Source of the DNA: Ophiobolus disseminans
Taxonomy: Eukaryota; Ascomycota; Dothideomycetes; Pleosporales; Phaeosphaeriaceae
Length of the DNA: 64,000 bases
Direction: 5' to 3'
Assembly: GCA_010093685.1 (NCBI GenBank)
Contig: MU006219.1
Coordinates: forward strand, 1 to 64,000
The notes below the pieces were generated by a model that was not told the DNA's origin, did no database searches, and saw nothing but the letters and a program-made list of their open reading frames with translations. A program made the translations under genes and the position numbers. Positions 20,973-33,061 of this stretch are shown here, piece by piece. Each line of letters begins with the position of its first letter. The first letter of the stretch is position 1.

Positions 20973-22026
20973 ATGCCTTCCCAATCTTTCAAGGCTTGTA
21001 GAGATCGTAAGTTCATTTTCAGTGTACACCGCCTTCGCTAAATGTCCAAGAATTGGTCCACGGTGCTGTTGCGAGGATTTGGCCTCTGTTCCAGAAAGCG
21101 CCATCTCCGTTTGCAGGGTACAAAGCAGCTGAGAAGTACCTCGCACAGAGGCTGGCATCTCAGCATTTCGACTACGCCATCGATGCAAATGCGACAACCA
21201 AGCACGTATGGAATGTCAAGAATCGTGTCCATCATGAGTTCACGCGAGAGGCAGAGAAAGCCGGGCTCTTCATTATCGACCGTCACCCGCAGGAGGTAAT
21301 GGCAGACTCAATGGCGAACGCAACACCACATCATATTCAACGTTCGTATCGCGACTCACGATCTCTGAGTTGATACTGAAGCACATAGTCGTCAGCATGA
21401 ACAACACTCAGCTGCTGGAAACCACCATCTCAAAGTGGCCCAACTCTTTTACCGACCTTAGAGAAGCCAGGCACTGGGCCAGACAGATTTACAGACAGAA
21501 CGGCCTGGAGTCCAACCTGTGCGTTGGCAAAGCACCCTCAGACGCCCGAAAGCAAGCCGTAAACTGCGCCGTCATGAACGCGTACAACGCCGGTAAATTC
21601 GCGGTGGATATCCGCCCTGCTATGTCTTCCACACACATGCCGCAAAAGGAGGAGGACAAATTGCTGTTGTCTTCAGAAGGTCGGTCTGAGGATCAAATGT
21701 CTCTTCCAAACTCGATTCGCTCCAGTAGCCCTGCTACCTCAGACGTCGATCAGGATGACGAGCTTCCGCAAACACCCGGACCAGCAACCATATCGAAGCA
21801 GGAGGGTGTACAAACTATCACGTTAAGCTTCAAGAACGTCATCGAGCTGGACGAAGCTTACATGGCAGCACGTTTTGAGATGGCAGAGCAGATGTTGTCT
21901 CGCATCGGCTTCCACCCGGCGGACAAGAAGGCCCAAGAGATAGAAGACAAGATAGCAAACGCGGAGGAGAATCTTGCAAAGATGGGTATTGAGGTTGGCG
22001 GGAAGAAGATGGCGTTCCTTGAGTAA
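20973..22026 (+). CDS. unrecognised protein, about 311 aa, three exons
   Basis: Exons 20973-21006, 21051-21295 and 21370-22026. Intron 1 is GTAAGT..AAG with branch GCTAA (44 bp). Intron 2 is GTAATG..GAG (74 bp; an acceptor at 21381 is also in phase). The joined frame starts MPSQSFKACRDQLVHGAVA and contains KHVWNVKNRVHHEFTREAEK. The C-terminal half has a helical part (NSFTDLREARHWARQIYRQN), a Ser-rich linker and a final helix (PADKKAQEIEDKIANAEENL). No signal peptide or membrane segment is seen. I do not recognise it; exon structure is inferred. Confidence 0.6.
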
Positions 22027-22216
22027 TTTTACTCATCGGTCACCGTACCAGAGCTGGAGGATGAACGCGCGAGGAGGAATTCGATCAACTGACCAGCTCG
22101 TTACATATGCATCAGCGCGGTTAATTACCACATTAAAAGACAAGGTCACGCGGCCTCGCATGCATCATCCCAAATATACTCCCAGCTCCCCACATACTTC
22201 CCTTTCCTCTTCTCTA

Positions 22217-22880
22217 CTAATTTCTTCCCCCAGCCTTCAACTTCTCCACCTCCTTCTCAAGCCCAACCCCCACCTCCCTCTGCCACCCCTTATCAAATCC
22301 CATCTTAAACAGCACCTTATACCACACAAACAGCAGCGCCAAGAAAAGCGCTTGCACCAAATTGTCCAGCAGCGCAAACTTCCTGCCCTCGCACTTGCCG
22401 TGCCCAACAAACTGCGCAATTCAGCTCACCACGTGTACGGTAATAGCCACGGTGTTGACTCTCGTGGCTTTGTACTTTGTTGTGAGTTTGTTGGGAGCCG
22501 CAGCAAAGGAGAGCATGGGCGTCGCGGTCAGGCCGGCAGCGTTGGGGGAGAGTAAGAGGTAGAGGGTCGAGTAGTTAGGTGAGTGCGGTAAGGGTGCCGA
22601 GATTGAGGAGGAAGTTGAGGCGCGTGAGGAGGGCGGGGCCACGGATGCGGAGGGTGGGCGTGTTTGTGCCCTGTAATTGTCTTAGTAGAATGATAGGATG
22701 AGAATGAGGGCTGAGGGTAGTTTACGAATTGGAAAGCCGTGTCTAGCAGTATTGGGACGCAGGCGATGTGTATGCCCACGTACGGCCCCGGGTTCTTCTG
22801 AGAGTGCAGAAGAACGAAGTGGTACGAAAAACTTGATCTGGAGAGTCCGATGCTCCACCCCGCGAAGGCATTTCGGACAA
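22217..22880 (-). pseudogene. Mpo1/DUF962 (YGL010w-like) dioxygenase pseudogene
   Basis: The minus-strand pieces match the DUF962 family in order: YVGIHIACVPILLDTAFQF, an intron (GTAAAC..TTACAG), GTNTPTL, LNFLLNLGTLTALT, YSTLYLLLSPNAAG, then IAQFVGHGKCEGRKFALLDN and LVQALFLALLFVWYKVLF. The family, including yeast Mpo1, carries out an iron-dependent step of fatty-acid alpha-oxidation at the ER and has four membrane helices. Two lesions are plain. A 4-base excess (TAAC) after LTALT shifts the frame, and a TGA stands where SWIAQF has Trp. No ATG in frame precedes YVGIH, so the N-terminus is also damaged. Confidence 0.78.
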
Positions 22881-24264
22881 GATGGCCGGTTTCAATGCCT
22901 AGCGATGTCGCTATAGTGCTATATTACAGCAAGTATTCCAAGCATGTTACAGCCTTCAACATGCGCAACTTTGACGACTAAAATAATCCACAGTACGCCT
23001 TTGCTGGCATTTAAAGTCAGTCCTACAAAGGACTATTTCTCTGGGGCCTTCCAGAGCGCTGCTTTGAGCGGAGTCTATCTTTAGGTCTGGACCTGTACAA
23101 CGCCAAAGGATAAACAATCGAAAGGAGAGCAAACCAGGCGCCGAGCTGGTCTTTGATAGCCTGGAGAGGCCCGACTGAGCTGGCGGAACAATGGCATTAT
23201 GGTGGCCGAAGGGTAGCTATCGTGTGCTGTCGCTTGAGCGAGGATAGCGTGGTGCAAATATCGGCGCATGGATATGGTGACTGTCCGTTGTCGAAGATAA
23301 GCCTCTCCAACGATGACCTTCTGTCTAGCTCGGAGGGCGACGAGTGCAGTCCCTGTGAAGTCACACTCGACCAAGCACGCTCAGTCATACCTATCGCTGT
23401 GATACCCCTCATAAAAGATATATACATCTTCTTCTGGACGTTCTGCCAGCGACTCGGAGTTTGGGACACGCCTCCAAGCATCCATCCACATGAAGACGCA
23501 TCTCGAATGCAAATCCATGCCTCTTAAGCGTACGACGGATATGTTAATATTACCAACGAGGCGAATAGACCGCTCCTAGGACGCAAAGGTTGGATGTAGA
23601 ATGGATGTTGGTGGTTGTGGCGGGATGCGTAATGTCGGGCACGGCCTCTGTCGCTTCTCGCGGGACTGCCCCACCACCTCACGGCGATTGGTGTCCCTGG
23701 CGTGTCTTGCATGTTTACGTCGCGTGTACCTCGTGGGCGGCACATTTGGCATGCCGACCACACATGCGGCCACGCTCTTAGCACGCCTCTAAGAACTGGA
23801 GCGAACCGCAGGTTGGTCACACCGCAACAACCCCCTCTAGACGCGATCAGCGATGGAGTCGGCTCGGGACCAGGGAGCGCGGCACGGCAATTGGCCTGAG
23901 GGTAATTTAGCCAAGCAGGAGCGGTGGACCCTGCCGCTTCGAGATAAGCTAACGACCTAGACAGGGAAACCTCCTGATGCGAACCCTGGGGAGCTCCTTT
24001 CGCGTCGCTGTCAGCCACGCTCTTTTTCCGCTGGAATTTCAAGGTGCTGCACTTTGTGCGTAGTCGCTCTTTCGAGTTCTGTCGTTGCTTTCCCCGGTGC
24101 ATGACTATAGCGGCATCGTGACGCTTTGCGACAGAGTCAGTGACCCCCGTCGATAAAACGACGAATCCACGCATACGAAACCCGCGCAACACGCACCGAC
24201 GAGACTCCCGCACACCGCACGCAATTGGCTTCTGAGAGGTTGCTTCCCGGCGAATGTGCTACCA
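22881..24264. other. intergenic; long upstream region of the TBC gene
   Basis: No gene is supported. A long minus-strand frame at 23524-24213 has no protein-like composition. A short upstream ORF starts at 24254 (ATG TGC TAC...) and overlaps the TBC gene start at 24265 in another frame, which may dampen translation. Confidence 0.4.
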
Positions 24265-27244
24265 ATGGACGTCATGACAGACGGAACGAACACAATGGAA
24301 TACGAGAAGGAAGGCGCGAGGGTGAGTGTCGAGGAAGCCACGAGTGTGGAGGAAGCTGCAAGTGTGAGCGTCGAGGCAGTCACGCGGTCACCCAGGACAC
24401 ACGTTGACAGCTCCCCTCTCCCGACCGACTCGATGGTGACGGTGCCGCTGTCGGAGGCGGGGACCAGCCCGGAGGAGAGCGTGCGAGGGTCCCTACTGCA
24501 GCCGCTGATCATAGTGGAGGAGAGGAGAGACTCGTCGCGGCCCAGCTCGAGCGAGATACTGCGGGCATTCGGGGGAAGGAACAGCGAGGCGAGCATTGAC
24601 TCACCCCCGGCGTCCATGGACGAGTCACCACGGGGACGCAAGAGCCCGCAGCGGAGGCAGAGCGACGGGTCGGGCAAGAGCGAGCCGGTCGACTGGGCGG
24701 AGCTGGAGAAGAAGGAGGAGCAGGAGCCCGAGGGCGAGGGGCAGGACAAGGTGGGTGCTACCTATGAAGATGTCTTGCAGGTCGGTGCTGATATTATAGG
24801 CCATGGCTCTGCTGCTCGCACGCCTCGAGCAGGAGAACAACGCGCTCATGTCCGACTCCAAGGCCGGCATTAAAGCCGCCCGGGCGCGCAGCCAGTCGCG
24901 CCCGCCGTCCTTCAACCAGCTCAAGCGGCTCGTGCAGGAGGACGACGCCTCGCACGTGCGCTTCTCGCAGCTGCCCTCACCACCGCCCATGACGGAGCTC
25001 GAGTTTTGGGCCGCCCTCGTGCGCGACTACCCGCAGACGGTCCAGCGCCTGCCCACGCTGAGCCTCAACAAGATCCGCGGCGGCATCCCCGCGCCGCTGC
25101 GGGGCGTCGTCTGGCAAAGCGCGTCCGGCTCGCGCGAGAAGCTCATCGAGGACCAGTACGACACCCTCTGCGGCATGCCAAGCCCCTACGAGAACACCAT
25201 CAATAAGGACCTCGGCCGCAGCTTCCCCGGCGTCGAGATGTTCAAGGACCCCGACGGCGAGGGCCAGAAAATGCTGGGCCGCGTCCTCAAGTGCTTCAGC
25301 CTGTACGACCACAAGATTGGCTACTGCCAGGGCCTCGGCCTGCTCGTCGGCCCGCTGCTGATGCAGATGGGCGACAAGGAGGCCTTTTGCGTGCTGGTGC
25401 GCCTGATGGAGGACTACGACCTGCGCTCCTGCTTCCTGCCGGACCTCTCGGGCCTACACCTGCGCATCTTCCAGTTCCAGCAGCTCCTCGGCCACCACAT
25501 GCCGCTGCTGGCAAAACACCTCGACGACCTTGGCGTGGAGCCTGCTTACCTAACCCAGTGGTTCCTCTCCTTCTTCGCCGCCACGTGTCCCGTGCCCATG
25601 CTGCTCCGCATCTACGACGTCCTCTTCGCCGAGGGCGCGTCCGAGACCCTCATGCGCGTCGCACTCGCGCTGATGAAACGGAACGAGCAGCGGCTGCTAT
25701 CTCTTGCCGAGTTCGAAGACGTCATGCAGCTACTCCTCGGACGACAGCTGTGGGATCCGTATGGCCTGAATGTTGGTTCTGCCGATGAGCTGGTGAACGA
25801 CTTTGTCGGCTTCACCGACGACGTCACCCGCGAAAGGTTGCATGGCTTGGAGCAGCAGTACAAAGAGTCGCAGGAAGATTCGTCCAAGCAGCAGGTGCAG
25901 AAGTCGGCCATGTCGTTCCTTGGTCGCTTGTGGGGCCCCTCCAACTCATCCACCAAATCTGTTACGCTAAGCCCTGGCCTCACCGCACCTTCGCGACCCG
26001 TGAGCTTCCTCCGACGCTCCGCATCGAAACAAAGCCTTGCATCGACATTCAACTCAACCGAGTCCGACTCTTCGGCCGCAACTCAAAGTACGGCTCTGAC
26101 AGACCTGTCTCGAGGCTCAGGCGCAGACGCTTTCTCGCTAAAGTCGGGCCACGCCTCAGTCGCAATGCAGACAGCACAGGAGCGCGAGTTTAACGAGCAG
26201 ATTGAGCAGCTGCTCCTCACCATGAGCCAGCTTCAGAAGCACAACAGCGACCTGGAGGCTGCACTGCAGAAGCAGCGGGAGGAGCGCCAAGAGGATCACC
26301 GCGTAGTCCGGACGGTGGTCGACAAAGTCAAGAAAAATTCGCCGTCATCACTCGCCGCACCGTCGTCACGAGCTTCAAGACGGAGAACGACAATCACTGC
26401 CGCGACCGTGATACCACCACCAGACGAACCATCGCCTGATGCACTGCCCGAGGAGGCTATCGAGATCGTCGACATGCTAGAAACACGATTTCCATATGAG
26501 CAAACCCACCACCGCGCATCATCCATTTTCGAAACGAAACAAGAACTGCGCGAAAACCTTTCACGAACAAAGGAACTCCTACTCTCGGAGACGTCACGCG
26601 CACAAGCACTAGCTCGCGATCTCAACGACCGCGACGCCGAACTGCAAAGCGCGCGGGACGCCCTAAAAGAGACACGCCACCGCCTCCAAGAATCCTACAA
26701 CCAAAGCCAAAAGCACGAAAAAACAATTCAAGAGCTCCGCCAGAACGCCAGGAAAAACTCCGCCGCAGCATCCTGGACTCACGTCGACTCCCCCGACACG
26801 CCCCCTACTCTCTCGCGCTCAACGACAGCAGACAGCATATCCTCCGGCTTACGCGAACTCCGCCTCGGCCGCACCTCTAGCCAGAAATCGACACACAACC
26901 CCGTCAATGTATTCAGCAAACGCTCCAGCTCGCTAGCGACGCAACAAGTCCTATCTTCCACGGAGAATCAGGCACCCGCCGACAACGAGGCGCTGCTCCT
27001 CGAACTTGTCAACGCTAAGACGGCTGAGGTGGTGGCGAGGCAGGAACTCGAGGAGTTGAGGACAAAGTTCGACAACATGAAGAGAGTAATGAGTGGGCAG
27101 CAGCTGGGGGCGCAGACACCGACGCCAACGCAGTCACCTGGTATATCCGTGGACAAGAATAACGGGGGTGGTGCTGCTGCAGGAGGAGGGTGGAATTGGG
27201 GCGGCTGGAAGCGGACGGTTAGTGCGGGTGGAGCGGTCCCGTAG
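24265..27244 (+). CDS. TBC-domain Rab GTPase-activating protein (Gyp5/EVI5-like)
   Basis: Exons 24265-24750 and 24800-27244 (intron 49 bp, GTGGGT..TAG); 976 aa. The start CCAATGG at 24265 is the first ATG in frame. Residues 1-160 are acidic and disordered. The TBC domain spans about 254-470: IRGGIPAPLRGVVW opens it, the arginine finger is INKDLGR (Arg302) and the glutamine finger is YCQG (337-340). Both catalytic residues are intact, so it should speed GTP hydrolysis by a Ypt/Rab protein. The C-terminal third has coiled coils (NEQIEQLLLTMSQLQKHNSD; ELQSARDALKETRHRLQESY) and Ser-rich linkers, as in yeast Gyp5 and EVI5 relatives that act in ER-Golgi and polarised traffic. The exact ortholog and substrate Rab are inferred. 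Confidence 0.92.
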
Positions 27245-27942
27245 ATGGGACATGAAGCGTATATCTGTGGAATGGCAGAAGAGCGCGTGCGATGTAAATA
27301 TGCTCGCGATACTTTGGCTGTATATGTCACCATTTGGAGCAACGAGAATGAGGTGGATTTGTGCATACTGGATCATGTGTTCAGCATTTTTGAGTGGAGA
27401 GATGGGGGAAAGATATTTTAATACATGATATATGACATATGAACTACACTTCCTCATTCTGACTTTAGTTTACTGTCTTCGAGAGCGATACATGCTTGTT
27501 TGTTTGACCGTAGGGGAGTGGAGTAGACTTATCGATAAGCTAGCTAAGTAAGAGGGCACTTTTCCATCCCATCTTCTCCTCGTCTGAGGTTCTCCACCCT
27601 AGTCAAGCGTGTAATACCCACCTACTATTGCATTGCGTTGCATCTCTGGTCGTTGTCGTCAAGCATGCCCCTTGTCGACCTCCTTTCTAGCCTCCCCACC
27701 AAAGACATGTCACAACCTTGGAAAACACACATAGAAGACAAGGTACTGGTTGCTTTGAAGACATCATATGATACGTTGTATTAAACATTATTATCCATCA
27801 ATAGCCTCTTACATGACCATCTTACAGGGCTCCACTAAGCAAGAAGAAGCTGACCTCCTTGTCAAGAGTCGCCAGCGCCGCAAAGTGCGATCGCAACACC
27901 ACCCGATCTCTACTCGCGTGGAATACGACTGCCTCCTGCTCT
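27245..27942. other. intergenic between convergent genes
   Basis: 3' flanks of the TBC gene and of the minus-strand gene ending at 27943. I see no coding or repeat signal. Confidence 0.4.
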
Positions 27943-29939
27943 TCACTGTTTCACACGCTTCTCTCCCGGTCTGCCTGTATGTCGCCCATTGCGCTTGCGC
28001 TTCGGCGACGATCGTCGCGAAACAATGCCATCCACAATCGCCGCATTCTTGCCCTCCTCTCCGGGATCATCCGTCACAAACGTTTGATCTGCGCGATACT
28101 GTCGAAGCTCTGCTTCTGAAATGGTAGGCAAATACAAGCTCCTGCCCTTCTGTCCCTCCAGTAATTTGCGCGTCACATCGCGCATGGCCTTGATGCCTGA
28201 ATTCACGTGTCCCAACTTTCCCTTGATAGAGATCTCATCCCGGGGCTCGCGGGGTAGTAGCAGGTCGTTGCCATTTGCGTCTTTGAGGATCTTGCCCGCG
28301 AAGAAATTGTTGAATGCTTCGCTGATGGGCGCTGGGCCGGGGAATTTGATGTTGTGGCCTGCTTCGACTGTGCCCTTGAGTTTGTGGTGCAGCAGCATTA
28401 TCCAAGCGTCTTCGTCGGGGTGGAATGCGTTTATGGTCTTTTTGAAGGCGAAGCCGCGCCGGCGGAGGACTTGGCTTGGCCGCGCCACTTTGCGACGTCG
28501 GCGACGTGCGACTTGTCGGACCAGTTGATGGAGTCGTGGGGGGTTTTCCGGAAGGTGTGTATCTCGGTCATATCGGTCTCGGTTTGGCGGAGGTGGATTG
28601 TGAGCTTCTCTGGTGCGGGCGTGCCGACGATGGGCGAGTCTGTGCAGCCGGAGATGAGCGCCCACTTGCCCTTCTGTGAGCCTGCTAAGTCTGGGATATT
28701 TTCGTCCTCGTCTGCATCGGCGGTCTGTGTGTCCACAGCAGGTAGAGGCGATTTCTCTCCCCGGCGAATCGATGCCGTCGCGCTTTCCTCTAGGACCACG
28801 GGAAGCTTGGGCTTTGAATCCTTGGGCAGGATTTTCTTCAAACCGCATTTTGATTCTCTATCGGCTCTGGCCGCCGCCTCAGCTGCTTTGACCATTTGAG
28901 CAAAGGACGAAACATCGCTGGTATCATGCAAAACATCGGTTTCCGATTCAGACTCAGCTACAGCGCCAGACGTCAACTTGGTCTTGTTCGCGGTTGCTCT
29001 AAGTGGAGACTTGCTTTTGGGTACAGCATTCCCATTTGCGTCTAAGATGGTCTTCTTTTCAGAAGCGCTGGAAGTCATTGTCATTTTTCGCTCTTCCCAA
29101 AGCTTAGCCAGGTCCTTGACATGATCCAGATAATTGTCGAGAACAAAGTATTTCGCGTCAACGATCGGGGCATTCTGCTCCTCTTCATACTCCTTTGTGG
29201 TACCTTCGATCTCGGTCTCGCTCATCGGAGGCCTGGCCTCGTTAGTTGTAGCGGCAAGCTGTTCAGGAGGGTTGTTGTAGACGAACTTCTCCGCCATCTC
29301 TACAGTCGTGGCATCATCGGGGACATGTTCATTCGAAATCTTCCAGCGCGTCTTGTTGATAGGTTTCCAGCCGGACGTCGTCAGTATACCAGTGCTGAAC
29401 TTGGAAATCTTGATGCCTGCGGGAACAGAGTCAATGATGGAAGGGGCGGTATCGACGTTGTGGGGATGACTCTGCAAAGACTTCGGTAACACCATGTCCT
29501 CAAGCTCGGCGAGATTATCTTCGTCCTGAAGTCCGACGCTCTGGTAGGCTGTCTGTGTCTTTGGTTCCATCTCAGCCCAGATAGGCGTGTGAATATTCAA
29601 GCCCGGAGATGGAGATTCCCAGCCGACAAATTTGAGGGGTTCGACGGTGAGACCCAGATCCGCGAAACGCGCAACTCGAGGCAAAAACCCGGTCTTGTTC
29701 GATCTTATATGAATGCTCGAGTACGCGGCGCCTACATCAACCATGGCGACATCGTTGTACGATGTCGCTGGTAGCGGGGATGAGGGTACCGTGATTGACG
29801 TCGAGGGGCTACAGTCGGTGTCAGGGATGGTGCGCGACGTCAACGGAGTACTCGAGAGTGAGCCCTCTGCGGCGCGATTGTGCGGAGGTGTCTGCGGCAT
29901 GTGTTGCGTGTCCGCGGGTGTTGGTAGTGTGCTCTCCAT
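27943..29939 (-). pseudogene. large charged orphan protein, split by a frameshift
   Basis: The minus-strand start is at 29939. The first frame runs about 500 codons and stops at 28431. A second frame, overlapping it and shifted by one base, carries on from about 28470 to 27943 and looks like its C-terminus (FAFKKTINAFHPDEDAWIML, then FFAGKILKDANGNDL and LYLPTISEAELRQYR, ending in a basic KRKRNGRHTGR tail). No GT..AG pair of usual length bridges them. So it is either a one-base assembly error or a real disabling frameshift near 28440-28480. The N-terminal half is Ser/Thr/Pro-rich and acidic. The basic tail suggests the nucleus. I do not recognise the family. Confidence 0.6.
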
Positions 29940-31381
29940 CACGATCGACAGCTACAATTCCGAGGGTAGGCGGCAGTGGGCGAATGGCGAATCTGGGTCC
30001 AGCACGAGGTTGATGTAAGAATGGGATGCGGCGAGAGGAGATTGGTCGCAAGTAGACTGGAGTTCTCGGAGCGACCGAGCGACGTTCATCACTTTTGCGG
30101 CAGGGACGACGTCTAGTGAATGTGGTAGTGGCTGATGACGTGACTGTCGACATTGTGCAACGACACTCGCGGTGCACTTTTGAGTTAACGCGGGCATTCA
30201 AGGTACGCAGGAAAAGCACTGATGGCCACGTGTGATACTCCATCCGATGTGTAAGTACATGGGAAGCAAAATATCGGCATCATCAGAACTTACTGGATCA
30301 CCCACGTTCAATTTATTTATTGGGTCCGTAATACTGCGCGGCCATGTCCCTTCGAAGCAGGGCCCTCAAAGAAAGCCCATCACTCAATGGTCTGTTATGA
30401 TTGATGGGATTTTGGTGGGTGCTCCTGATCTCATTTTTTCCGTTCATCTTTGTGCTTGGTCAGTCGTTGTTCCATTTCACTCGTCATCAGAAACATCTGG
30501 ACGAGAATATGAGGCTGTCAGCACTTCAAGAGCGAGGCGGTCACGTCACCTGGACGCAGCTTTCACTGAGACTCTACACTTGCACCTGTATCCCAACAAG
30601 GTGTTTGTTTCCTATCAGGTTTTTCCATTATCAAGGCACTAAATTCATGCCCGCAAATACACTTCAATCAACAATGGACGGCTTTGTCGGCAATTTGGAC
30701 GAATGAAACCGCTGTTGCTGCACGGTAGCTGCTATCCCTATTGGTTCGTGTGGCTACTAGTGTCATTGAACTGCAAGTAATGTCTTATATATCGAGTCGA
30801 CAACTATACTCTCCGTAGTCGGAGAGGACCAGCCGTTCATACAGCTTCGATTGGAACCTGCGAGAGACTTGGTGCGATTAGCATTAATGAGGGCTTTACC
30901 ATTTTAATCTTTGATATTCACAATGCAACAAGACTTCAGGATGCAGGCATAGCAAGTTGCTCGAGGGTTATCGACAATGGACATGAGCTTAGTCTCAACG
31001 GATAGAGCCTAACGTTGATCTTGTCAGCTATCTAGCGGTAATGTATGAAGTAATCCCACCGCGTGTCATCGGCTTGAAGTCGTTGCGAAAGTTCGATTGC
31101 ACCGGTAATCATGTGTGCATACAATGGTTGATAACAGTCAATGAAAGCTGTGATTCCCGAATCGTTGCTGACGCACACGCGCGAATCTTGCGCGTTGGAG
31201 TGAAGGGCGCAACCAGGCAGCCTGCCATAAATTTCTTCCGCAGCCTGAAAGCTTCAATCCTAGCGCACTTGACATCAACTACGACTCTCTTCAACTCACG
31301 ACTACAGAAGTGCATCACGAATTGATTCAACCATTCGATACCTGCGTTGACGTAACGCAAAGCAACATATCGAACGCGAAC
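29940..31381. promoter_or_regulatory. long divergent intergenic region
   Basis: 1.4 kb lies between the divergent starts at 29939 (minus) and 31382 (plus). Both promoters must be inside. TATATATCG near 30785 is a candidate TATA. No other feature was found; small frames here lack protein-like composition. Confidence 0.4.
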
Positions 31382-32800
31382 ATGCACGACTACAGCAAGG
31401 AGGTAGTAATCAAGTTAAAGAATATACTCCGGAACGTGAGGCTCTCATTTCCAGCGACAAAGACTGAGATGATCACCATGCTGGAAGACTGGGACAAGGA
31501 GAACGCTCCACGCATCGCCGCGCATGAACCAGACCGTCCGAAAAGAGCAAAAAGAGCTCAGGCTATCGTGCAACCATCAAGAGCAAAGACTACTACAGCA
31601 GCTGAGCAGCCATCGAAGCGGCTCAAACGTAAAGGCAATTATGAGACAGGCCCGCAATCGCCGAAGCGACAGAAGACTGATTGTATTCCCCACGCGTTAC
31701 ATGAACAATTGGAGTATCCATTCATTAAATTTGGTCTCAACAAATTCGTCTACTATCCAAAAGAGGATGTAGATGCGAGAGAAGAGGAGAACGCAATCGA
31801 GACGAATACAGAAGCCTCTTCTGCATATAGAGCAACACAAGAAGACGACACAGATACACAAGCCGAGTATGACGGGTATGATAAAGCGCAGAAACATAAG
31901 TATAGGCAGAAGCTACTCTTCAATTCGAGGACTGGTAAAGCTCGAGGTATATTGGAAGAAAAGGACAAGTCGGCTCCTCCGAGAGCCATTACCGGAGACC
32001 AGGAGCCACCAAAAGGAAGGAGCAAGAAGCATACTGACGCGATGTTCGATGAATTTGTCGGCCGGTTTCAACCAAATGCGCTTGCTGTGGAGGGTGGCAA
32101 TTCAGAAGAGCAAGCGGCCAACAGCAAGCGTGGACTCGCACAAGACCACCGTGTTTGCACAGTCGCCCGGAAGACCCATCGATCAATGCTCGAGTCAAAC
32201 CCCGAAGATGTTAAGTCACTCAGGCGATCCAAGTTGCAAAGTCCTTCCGATGATACCGCGAATGTCGATCGGGGCGAGAGAGACGACGTACATAAGTTGT
32301 ACGAGGGTTTCGCGCTTGACCCTACAGACGACCTGGTGACAAACAATACCGATGAAACCGAGGTCAAATATCCTGCGTCTAGGTCAAGTTCGGTTAGAGT
32401 AGCATCGAAGTCATCCAATCACCCGAAGAGCGGAAAGAAGGGAAAGAAGACCGAGGAGGATATTGAAGCAGAGCATGCGGAGCGAGTGCGCTTGGATGCA
32501 GAGAAGAAGCGAATACTTCACGAGTCACTTCCTCTCGGTGCTTATACTGATCTAATTGTCGCACGCATTTGGCGCGTTAGACATCGTACAATCATGCTCA
32601 AAATGGACAACGATGTGGCCCCTGGTAAAGAGCGAGCGCCAATGAATCAACTCGGCAGCTGGCGGTGGGAGGAGCGTTACATGGAACTGGAAGCCGCGGC
32701 AGGCCGCGAAGTACCGCTTTGGATGGGCGGATCATCGCCAGTTGGACAGGGTTGGAGCGATGATCTGTGGGATGACGACGAGGACGTTATCAAAATCTAA
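31382..32800 (+). CDS. orphan nuclear-type protein, 472 aa, SAP-like N-terminus
   Basis: The start is taken at 31382 (MHDYSKEVV); the frame is open 24 codons upstream but from a GTG. Residues 8-40 (VIKLKNILRNVRLSFPATKT..MLEDWDKEN) resemble a SAP/LEM-type two-helix DNA-binding motif, though weakly. A basic stretch (RPKRAKRAQ, KRLKRKG, SPKRQKTD) could be a nuclear localisation signal. The middle is disordered and acidic. The C-terminal part is ordered (YTDLIVARIWRVRHRTIML, QLGSWRWEERYMELE) and ends in an acidic DDLWDDDEDV tail. First of five plus-strand genes in tandem. Family unknown. Confidence 0.7.
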   Translation: MHDYSKEVVIKLKNILRNVRLSFPATKTEMITMLEDWDKENAPRIAAHEPDRPKRAKRAQAIVQPSRAKTTTAAEQPSKRLKRKGNYETGPQSPKRQKTDCIPHALHEQLEYPFIKFGLNKFVYYPKEDVDAREEENAIETNTEASSAYRATQEDDTDTQAEYDGYDKAQKHKYRQKLLFNSRTGKARGILEEKDKSAPPRAITGDQEPPKGRSKKHTDAMFDEFVGRFQPNALAVEGGNSEEQAANSKRGLAQDHRVCTVARKTHRSMLESNPEDVKSLRRSKLQSPSDDTANVDRGERDDVHKLYEGFALDPTDDLVTNNTDETEVKYPASRSSSVRVASKSSNHPKSGKKGKKTEEDIEAEHAERVRLDAEKKRILHESLPLGAYTDLIVARIWRVRHRTIMLKMDNDVAPGKERAPMNQLGSWRWEERYMELEAAAGREVPLWMGGSSPVGQGWSDDLWDDDEDVIKI

Positions 32801-33061
32801 ATAGGAGACTTTGAAGGACTCGATGATGTGTGCAATTATCGAGGGAGTAGTAAGGAGATTTACGCATTGTCTTTTCTTTGTTCCGTATAACCTGTTTTGG
32901 GAATAGGTTGGTATTGGAGTTTGAACAAAGACATGTCAGTTCGCCAACAGCGATAATTCTAGAAAGGGGACAATGAAGTTTTCAACCCACTTACATCCAA
33001 TCTCAAAGACTCTCGTGACATCTTTTCTAATATCATATTTTGTGAGTTTCCGAGGTCCGAG

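Noticed and set aside
23524..24213. 229-codon minus-strand frame upstream of the TBC gene
   Set aside because: Composition is random-like (many Arg, Ser, Cys), with no motif, no good start context and no intron signals.
24977..25312. Minus-strand open frame inside the TBC gene
   Set aside because: It is the antisense shadow of a GC-rich conserved domain; the plus strand carries intact TBC catalytic motifs.
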